7,511 nucleotides of DNA from Geobacteraceae bacterium (lineage in GTDB: Bacteria; Desulfobacterota; Desulfuromonadia; Desulfuromonadales; Geopsychrobacteraceae). The position numbers and the translations under genes are program-made. This document shows positions 1 through 4,654 of this stretch, in pieces; within the stretch, counting starts at the first letter, position 1, and every line of letters begins with the position of its first letter. Location: the NCBI GenBank assembly GCA_027064785.1, contig JAMOPE010000374.1, positions 1 to 7,511 on the forward strand. The letters are read 5' to 3'. The notes under the pieces were generated by a model, which worked only from the letters and a program-made list of their open reading frames with translations, did no database searches and had not been told where the DNA came from.

Positions 1-427
1 ACTCTTCCAGCCGCGTCATAGCCAAGAGTTGGCGCTTACGCTGCACCAGCAACTCAGGTGGTACCTCGCGTAGCTGAGCGAAGAAATCGATATTTTCTTC
101 CACCGACAGTTCCGCGTAGAGATTGAGCCCCAACCCCTGGGGCATAAAACCGATCCGCCCCTTGATCTTCTCCGCCGCTGCTTCGGAATCGATCTTGATG
201 CCGAACACCTGCACCTCGCCGCCCTCGAAAGAGAGGACGCCGGCGATGGCTTTCATCAGAGAACTTTTACCGGCGCCGTCCGGACCGATCAGACCATAAA
301 TCTCACCGGGATGAATGCTCAGATCCACGCCATCTACCGCCACATGCTTGCGATAGCGTTTGTGAAAAGCTTGCACCCGGGCAACTTCAGCCGGTGGCGT
401 TTTCGCTACCAGTGCGGCTTCGCCCAT
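1..427 (-). CDS. ABC transporter ATP-binding protein, RbbA(YhiH)/YbhF type, C-terminal part beyond the window
   Basis: This is the nucleotide-binding subunit of an ABC exporter, acting at the cytoplasmic face of the inner membrane to power efflux through ABC-2 permeases. The first 142 residues are visible. They show a Walker A motif GPDGAGKSS (about residues 48-56) and a Q-loop in GFMPQGLGLNLY (about 93-104), followed by a helical-domain start (LSVEENIDFF). The signature motif, Walker B and H-loop lie outside the window. From memory of the families, GPDGAGK rather than GPNGAGK, and MPQGLGxNLY, are typical of the first ATPase domain of E. coli RbbA and YbhF, which carry two ATPase domains (RbbA also a fused permease). 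The full protein may therefore be large, but that cannot be seen. The ATG start is supported by an AGGAGG 7 nt upstream. The gene begins inside the end of the HlyD-family gene (22-bp overlap), so translational coupling is likely. Confidence in the family is high; the exact subtype is inferred. Confidence 0.93.
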   Translation of the reverse strand, partial: MGEAALVAKTPPAEVARVQAFHKRYRKHVAVDGVDLSIHPGEIYGLIGPDGAGKSSLMKAIAGVLSFEGGEVQVFGIKIDSEAAAEKIKGRIGFMPQGLGLNLYAELSVEENIDFFAQLREVPPELLVQRKRQLLAMTRLEE

Positions 428-1506
428 GGCGCATCCTCCTGCCAGCGAATGACCGCGTCAGCCGGCAGCCCCGGCGTCAGACGTTGCTTCGGGTTTTCAT
501 CGAGGTAGAGTTTAACCGCGTAAATTAATTTGACCCGTTCATCCGGGGTCTGAACCTCTTTAGGGGTAAATTCCGCCGTGGAAGAGATATAACGCACCGT
601 AGCGGGAAAGGGGGTGTCGGGAAAGGCATCGGTATAGATTTGGGCAGGTAGCCCCAGCCGTACCTTACCGATCTGTTTTTCCGGCACATAACACTTGAGA
701 TAAAGACGATCCAGATCGACAATATCGAGGAGGGGACTGCCGGCGACAATCACCTCGCCGCTATCAACTATCCGGGTGGTGATCATTCCAGTTGCCGGAG
801 CATAGATGGTCAGGTCTTCGAGTACGCTTTGTGCCTCGGCCAGAGCCGCCTGTGCCTGATGCAACTGCGCCTCCATGGCGGATACCCGACTTGCCATGGT
901 CTTGATCCGCTCCCAGCCCAAATCGGCTACGGACAACTGCTTTTTAGCCTGAGTCAATGCCGCCTGAGCGACAGTATAATCTTCTTTGGCGACCCTGAGT
1001 TGAAGATCTGTATGTTCACTTGCTTGCTTGGATACTGCATGTGTCTTGACCAATGTTCTGTAACGCTGTGCATCCTGGTCGGCCTGCTCAAGTTTTACCT
1101 TTGTTGCCCCCAGAACCGCTTCAGCGTGGATAACCCCCGCCCCGGCGGTAGCTATTTCCAGCGGAACTGTTTTCTTTAACGTGGACAGATCGGTTCGCGC
1201 TGCTTTGAGTTGTGCCTTTGACGCTGCGACTGCCGCCTGGGCCTGTTCGACTCGGGCCTGTATTTGAACATCATCCAGCTTAAGCAGGGTTTGACCTATT
1301 CTTACCGTGTCCCCTTCACGTGCTAGTAAGCGGACAATGCGACCGGCCACTTTGCTGGCAACGGTGTAGTGATCGCCCTCGATGCGGCCGTTGGCCTGAA
1401 TGAGACCCGTGGACAGTGGTTCCTGACGGCCCCAAAGCCACCAGGCGGTCACTGCTGCTCCGACCAATACTATGACCAGCACAATGATTGTTTTTCGGTT
1501 TTTCAT
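406..1506 (-). CDS. HlyD-family periplasmic adaptor subunit (YhiI/YbhG-like)
   Basis: This 366-residue protein is a membrane-fusion (adaptor) protein linking an inner-membrane ABC exporter to an outer-membrane channel. It has a short basic N-terminus and one hydrophobic anchor (about residues 6-25, ending in a Trp pair). A first lipoyl-like half follows (about 42-78, with VASKVAGRI and VREGDTV-like features), then a long Ala/Gln-rich coiled-coil hairpin (about 82-230). The second lipoyl half (IYAPATGMITTRIVDSGEVI, about 234-253) leads into a beta-barrel. The C-terminal stretch with YTD-x2-PD, AEFTPKEVQTPDER and an L-x-PGLPA-like end matches what I recall of E. coli YhiI and YbhG. The ATG at 1506 was chosen because AGGAGG lies 6 nt upstream; an in-frame GTG at 1530 would put that Shine-Dalgarno inside the gene. 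The adjoining ABC ATPase makes it the adaptor of that ABC exporter rather than of an RND pump. Substrate unknown. Confidence 0.93.
   Translation of the reverse strand: MKNRKTIIVLVIVLVGAAVTAWWLWGRQEPLSTGLIQANGRIEGDHYTVASKVAGRIVRLLAREGDTVRIGQTLLKLDDVQIQARVEQAQAAVAASKAQLKAARTDLSTLKKTVPLEIATAGAGVIHAEAVLGATKVKLEQADQDAQRYRTLVKTHAVSKQASEHTDLQLRVAKEDYTVAQAALTQAKKQLSVADLGWERIKTMASRVSAMEAQLHQAQAALAEAQSVLEDLTIYAPATGMITTRIVDSGEVIVAGSPLLDIVDLDRLYLKCYVPEKQIGKVRLGLPAQIYTDAFPDTPFPATVRYISSTAEFTPKEVQTPDERVKLIYAVKLYLDENPKQRLTPGLPADAVIRWQEDAPWAKPHW
435..440 (-). promoter_or_regulatory. Shine-Dalgarno site for the ABC ATPase gene
   Basis: A perfect AGGAGG sits 7 nt before the ATG of the ATPase gene, inside the last codons of the HlyD-family gene. 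It fixes the ATPase start at 427 and indicates translation coupled to the upstream gene. Confidence 0.85.
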
Positions 1507-1586
1507 AGCAGTCCTCCTGAAGCTGTCCACTCAGGGTGAGGTGTAAGAGATAACGCAGAATGGAACTTATTGATTGGAGTGTTCAT
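1503..1586 (-). CDS. Possible small ORF (27 aa) translationally coupled to the HlyD-family gene
   Basis: A 27-codon reading frame starts at ATG 1586. It has a purine-rich AAGGGGA 5 nt upstream (1592-1598). Its TGA overlaps the ATG of the HlyD-family gene as ATGA. The predicted peptide is polar to mixed, begins MNTPINKF and ends in GGLL, with no signal peptide or membrane segment. I recognise no family. The good ribosome-binding site and stop-start overlap are what would be expected of a coupling leader peptide, but a frame this short can arise by chance and no conservation can be checked here. It may be a translated leader, a small protein or nothing. Confidence 0.3.
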   Translation of the reverse strand: MNTPINKFHSALSLTPHPEWTASGGLL

Positions 1587-1659
1587 CTATATCCCCTTAT
1601 TTCGTCATGGCTGACAATTTTCATCGTCCCCCGCCAACGATTTCAACAGGAGACAGGAG
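1507..1659 (-). other. Leader between mqnA and the HlyD-family gene
   Basis: This 153-bp spacer is by far the largest gap inside the left gene cluster. Read on the minus strand it holds a short direct repeat (TCCTGT twice, just after the mqnA stop), a 13-codon ORF (1624 to 1583, MKIVSHDEIRGYR) and the 27-codon ORF described separately. A small inverted repeat GTCA-GCCA-TGAC is also present. A TTGTCA followed 18 nt later by GATATA could be a poor sigma70-type promoter, but neither hexamer is convincing. No hairpin with a T-run is present, so read-through from mqnA is likely. Confidence 0.4.
1513..1518 (-). promoter_or_regulatory. Shine-Dalgarno site deciding the HlyD-family start
   Basis: AGGAGG lies 6 nt upstream of ATG 1506. 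It favours that ATG over the in-frame upstream GTG at 1530, which has no comparable site. It also lies within the last codons of the small upstream ORF (1503-1586), which could couple the two. Confidence 0.85.
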
Positions 1660-2490
1660 TCAAACTAGATCGTTGACGAATTCGAGTGTCGGAACGCTAT
1701 CAAGCTCTCCGATTTCCTGCGCTTTCTTTAAGTATAGCCGAAATCCGTACTGGTAAGGGGCATCAAAACCAAACTTTAAGCTCCGAAAATACTTCTCCAG
1801 AAAATTCTGGGAAAAGCTGGTCCAGGGAGCCGCAGCCTTGGCAACGTCACTATAGTTTTCCAGACTCATCTGCATGGAATTCTGAAAAGATTGCCAGACT
1901 CGCCTCACTCTATCCGGATGCTCTGCGGCGTAGGAGCGAGTGGTGCACCAGACCGCATAGACCATTTTTTCACCCGTGAGATTCTTCCACTCCAGGCCGA
2001 GATCATACTGATAGTACTCACCGGCCTGGTAGGTCGCCCGCAGGGCATCATCACCAATTAACAGCGCGGCATCGGCTTCACGAAACATCTGTGGCAGATC
2101 GGGTGGACAGTCGAAGTATTGCGGTGACAGTCCGTATTTCTCTTTCAGAATGATTTTAGCCAATACTTGCGAGGTTGCTGAGGTATTGGTCAAGGCAACC
2201 GTTTTTCCGTCAAGTTCCTGAATCGGAACCTTACTGATCAGGCTGATACTCATGACCAGACCATCTGAAGCGATACTCAGGTCGGGGAGGAGTAAAAGTT
2301 GCTCAGCGTTCCGGGCATATTCAATAGCCGGAACCGGGCTGATATCCAGTTCCCCCGCCAGCAGGCGACGACACAGCGTCCTCGGATTATCCTTGAACAG
2401 ATCAATATTAAGAACCACCTGTTTTTGCACCAGAAAATGGTATAAGGGGAGACTGTTGAGAAATTGAATATGTCCGACACGTGGCTTCAT
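1660..2490 (-). CDS. mqnA: MqnA-family protein (chorismate dehydratase, futalosine pathway of menaquinone synthesis), variant
   Basis: The 276-residue product matches the MqnA family in length and motifs. MqnA converts chorismate to 3-enolpyruvylbenzoate in the cytosol, the first step of the futalosine route to menaquinone. The sequence has the periplasmic-binding-protein-like fold signature near the N-terminus (RVGHIQFLNSLPLYHFL, residues 4-20). It also has LLAGELDISPVPAIEYAR (43-60), LLLPDLSIASDG (66-77), a VALTNTSATS loop (98-107) and ADAALLIGDDALRA (139-152). No signal peptide is visible, which fits a cytosolic enzyme rather than a transport binding protein. In the members I remember, residues 54-55 are usually Ser-Ser (SSIEY); here they are Pro-Ala. 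The start at ATG 2490 is preceded by TGAGGA 5 nt upstream; a GTG at 2502 that overlaps the tetR stop is the alternative. The gene follows tetR by 8 bp, an unusual neighbourhood for mqnA. Family membership is firm; chorismate dehydratase activity is less certain. Confidence 0.85.
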   Translation of the reverse strand: MKPRVGHIQFLNSLPLYHFLVQKQVVLNIDLFKDNPRTLCRRLLAGELDISPVPAIEYARNAEQLLLLPDLSIASDGLVMSISLISKVPIQELDGKTVALTNTSATSQVLAKIILKEKYGLSPQYFDCPPDLPQMFREADAALLIGDDALRATYQAGEYYQYDLGLEWKNLTGEKMVYAVWCTTRSYAAEHPDRVRRVWQSFQNSMQMSLENYSDVAKAAAPWTSFSQNFLEKYFRSLKFGFDAPYQYGFRLYLKKAQEIGELDSVPTLEFVNDLV

Positions 2491-2495
2491 GGGAG

Positions 2496-2501
2496 TCCTC
2501 A
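2496..2501 (-). promoter_or_regulatory. Shine-Dalgarno site for the mqnA homologue, overlapping the tetR stop
   Basis: TGAGGA is placed 5 nt before ATG 2490, and its TGA is the tetR stop codon. This supports ATG 2490 as the start and suggests that tetR and mqnA are translated from one message. Confidence 0.65.
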
Positions 2502-3137
2502 CACGGTATAGGGAGCCTGCATTCCACTTGAAAGAAAGGGCAGCAACATTTCAACTATTGCAGAAGAATTACCGGTCTCCATTTGCGCCCCCAATAAGGG
2601 TTCTTGCTCCCCGATCATCTGCATAGAAGAGTGGAGTGCTCCGACTGAAAAATGGAGTCGCATGAGAAGGACTGCGTGTGGTAGTTCGGGAAGAGCTTTG
2701 TGCATGGCAGCATAAACGAGCTGAAACAGGGGCTTAAAATGTTGTAGAAAAATATCCCTGACCTGTGCGTCCGGTCCACTCATAGCCCGACTGACCATTT
2801 CGAGAAAGTATCGACTTTCAGGCAGGGTTGCCGCAAATTCAAAGGTCGGCTCAATCAGAGCGCGCAACAGATCTTCGGTTAATGGCCTTTCCCCTGCGAC
2901 AGCGGCAGTTTTAAGAACCAGCTGTAAACGTTCTGTCCGGGCTTGATTTAGTGGAATGATTCGACGTTCGAGGACCTGATCAACTAAACCGCGCTTAGAA
3001 CCAAAATGGTAATTGACAGAGGCAATGTTGACTCCGGTGGCTTGGGTCAAATCCCGGATCGATGTCGCGGCAATGCCCTTTTCGGCAAACAACCGTTCAG
3101 CATGATTGAGCAGTTTTTCTTTGGTGTCATCTTGCAT
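2499..3137 (-). CDS. TetR/AcrR-family transcriptional regulator with PsrA-like C-terminal domain
   Basis: This is a 212-residue one-component DNA-binding repressor of the usual TetR length. The N-terminal domain (about 1-50) has the helix-turn-helix with TSIRDLTQATGVNIASVNYH (25-44), then FGSKRGLVDQVL, the canonical TetR recognition-helix and helix-4 pattern. The C-terminal ligand domain (about 80-208), with MRLHFSVGALHSSMQMIG and a closing VEMLLPFLSSGMQA, resembles what I remember of Pseudomonas PsrA, a fatty-acid-responsive TetR regulator. The ligand here is not known. ATG 3137 is preferred, with a GAGAG about 8 nt upstream; TTG 3152 and GTG 3146 are in-frame alternatives. It sits 101 bp behind the OprM-like gene and immediately before mqnA, in line with both efflux systems. 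It is therefore a good candidate regulator of either or both, probably with autoregulation. Target assignment is inference. Confidence 0.93.
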   Translation of the reverse strand: MQDDTKEKLLNHAERLFAEKGIAATSIRDLTQATGVNIASVNYHFGSKRGLVDQVLERRIIPLNQARTERLQLVLKTAAVAGERPLTEDLLRALIEPTFEFAATLPESRYFLEMVSRAMSGPDAQVRDIFLQHFKPLFQLVYAAMHKALPELPHAVLLMRLHFSVGALHSSMQMIGEQEPLLGAQMETGNSSAIVEMLLPFLSSGMQAPYTV

Positions 3138-3238
3138 CGTTGGCACTCTCAAAGTTAAGTCCGAAAACCAAGCAGTTAGCAGGGTTGAGTCAATTCCTTA
3201 AACAGCTGATTTGGATGCTTCATTTTTGCCGGGGTCTC
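3138..3238 (-). promoter_or_regulatory. Spacer before tetR, candidate promoter/operator region
   Basis: This 101-bp gap separates the RND-OMF genes from tetR. It contains a 9-bp palindrome TTGACTCAA (3185-3193), whose first six bases also read as a -35-like TTGACT. No good -10 hexamer occurs 15-18 nt further on. The GAAAC-N4-GTTTC type of site I associate with PsrA was not seen. There is no T-tract terminator, so tetR could also be reached by read-through from the pump genes. A promoter is plausible by position only. Confidence 0.3.
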
Positions 3239-3253
3239 TTAATCAACGAGACC
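3233..3253. repeat. Inverted repeat spanning the stop codon of the OprM-like gene
   Basis: GGTCTC and GAGACC form a perfect 6-bp inverted repeat around a 9-nt loop that contains the TAA stop codon of the OprM-like gene. Neither strand has a T-run after the stem, so it does not look like an intrinsic terminator. It may be a message-stabilising hairpin or chance. Confidence 0.4.
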
Positions 3254-4654
3254 TCCTCCCCCCAATACAGCGTAGAGCCTTACCCGATTGGCTAGCTTTG
3301 CCAAGCGCAGAGCCACTAACCCTTGCTGTGCGGCAAATTGTGACCGCTGTGCGTCAAGAACACCAAGGTAACTGTCGATTCCCTGGTTGTAACGCTCTGT
3401 AGAAAGGCGATAGGTTTCAGCGGTGGCATTGGCAAGAGCCTGTTGTGCCATGACCTGCTGATCGATGGTTCCCTGTACGGCAAGGGAATCGGCAACCTCC
3501 CGGAATGCGGTCTGAATAGTTTTTTCATATTGGGCCAGGATAATATCCCGATCGGCTTTGCTGACCCGGTAGGCTGCCCAGGTACGGGCATCAAAAATCG
3601 GCATAGCGATCTGTGGTGCAAAATTCCAGGTGTCAGTTCCGGAACCGAAGAGACCGGAGAGTTCATTACTCGCTGTTCCGATTGACGTGGTCAGAGAAAT
3701 GCGGGGGAAAAATGCAGCTCTTGCTGCACCAATAAAGGCATAGGCTCCCTTGAGTCGATGTTCTGCTGCGACAATATCGGGTCGGGCTAAAAGAACCTCA
3801 GAAGACAAACCGGGAGAAAGTTCCTGCGGTGACACGATACTGTTGAGATCAGCCGGTAACAACTCTTCCGCCACAGGGGATCCGGCCAGCAGGTTAAGGG
3901 CATTCTTATCCTGTGCAACCCGTTGTGTTGCCCGAGCGACATCTCCCCGCGCTGCCTCCACCGGAATTTGGGCTCGCCGCAAATCAAGTTCAGTTGAGAG
4001 CCCAGCGTCAAAAAGATTTTGTACTAATTGATATGCCTGTTGCTGGGTTTCAAAGGTCGATTGTGCCAGTTGCTGATTTTCCCGATCAGCGGCAAGGGTC
4101 AGGTAGACCCGGGCCACCTCAGAGACTAACGCAATTTGAGCACCACGCCGTGCTTCATCGGTTGCCAGATAGGCTTCGAGAGCTTGGTCTTTGAGACTGC
4201 GTATCCGCCCAAAGAGGTCGATCTCCCAGGCGGCTATTCCCAGGTTGACCCCATACTGCTCTACCGTGCGCGGTTCACCGGGACCAATCAGGTCTGTGGA
4301 ACGTTGCTGCTTTCCTCCGCTACCCGCAGCATTGACTGCCGGGTAGAGTTCGGCTCTCTGAATGCCATACATGGCGCGTGCCCGCTCAACATTCAAAGCG
4401 GCAAGACGCAGGTCGCGGTTGTTCTCCAAAGCCATATCAATGATGGCTTGTAGCTGTTCGTCAGCAAAAAAATCATGCCACGAGAGTTCCGGAATGTTGA
4501 TAGCTCCCGCTGTCGGCTGGCTCTCTTGATAAGCCTCCCCTTGTGGCAACTGGTCTGGGACCGGGGCAACGGGCTGCACGTATTTTGGAGCCAGGGAGCA
4601 GCCGCTTATGATCAAACACCCCCCCGCCAGCAAAAATAATAATAGTCTATTCAT
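3239..4654 (-). CDS. Outer-membrane factor lipoprotein, OprM/NodT family
   Basis: This 471-residue protein forms the trimeric outer-membrane and periplasmic channel of a tripartite efflux pump. The N-terminus is a lipoprotein signal peptide (MNRLLLFLLAGG...) with the lipobox ISGC, giving a lipidated Cys19, followed by SLAPKYVQP, a hallmark of NodT/OprM proteins. Two OEP repeats follow, about 60-255 and 280-465, with typical features: LSWHDFFADEQLQ (57-69), AAWEIDLFGRIRS (141-153), LLARPDIVAAEHRL (288-301), FFPRISLTTSIG (315-326) and YNQGIDSYLGVLDAQRS (422-438). ATG 4654 was chosen because it begins the signal peptide and has GGGAG about 9 nt upstream; the earlier in-frame ATG 4687 would place a charged stretch in front of it. 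The gene overlaps the RND pump gene by 8 bp. By position it serves that pump, and possibly the ABC exporter downstream. A run of seven G falls in the signal-peptide codons. Confidence 0.96.
   Translation of the reverse strand: MNRLLLFLLAGGCLIISGCSLAPKYVQPVAPVPDQLPQGEAYQESQPTAGAINIPELSWHDFFADEQLQAIIDMALENNRDLRLAALNVERARAMYGIQRAELYPAVNAAGSGGKQQRSTDLIGPGEPRTVEQYGVNLGIAAWEIDLFGRIRSLKDQALEAYLATDEARRGAQIALVSEVARVYLTLAADRENQQLAQSTFETQQQAYQLVQNLFDAGLSTELDLRRAQIPVEAARGDVARATQRVAQDKNALNLLAGSPVAEELLPADLNSIVSPQELSPGLSSEVLLARPDIVAAEHRLKGAYAFIGAARAAFFPRISLTTSIGTASNELSGLFGSGTDTWNFAPQIAMPIFDARTWAAYRVSKADRDIILAQYEKTIQTAFREVADSLAVQGTIDQQVMAQQALANATAETYRLSTERYNQGIDSYLGVLDAQRSQFAAQQGLVALRLAKLANRVRLYAVLGGGGLVD

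Noticed and set aside
829..1179. 116-codon plus-strand ORF
   Set aside because: It lies antisense inside the HlyD-family gene, has a Cys/Leu-rich composition with no recognisable domain, and the opposite strand is clearly coding.
1507..1530. GTG at 1530 as an earlier start for the HlyD-family gene
   Set aside because: It would place the strong AGGAGG inside the coding region and has no Shine-Dalgarno of its own; ATG 1506 is better.
2491..2502. GTG at 2502 as the mqnA start, overlapping the tetR stop
   Set aside because: It is possible, but its upstream sequence is poor in purines, while ATG 2490 has TGAGGA at good spacing and gives the usual MqnA N-terminus.
3138..3238. Intrinsic terminator after the OprM-like gene
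   Set aside because: No GC-rich hairpin followed by a T-run is present on the minus strand; the sequence after the stem is CCGGCAAAAATG.
4136..4453. 105-codon plus-strand ORF
   Set aside because: It is antisense to the OprM-like gene, whose motifs are continuous on the minus strand.
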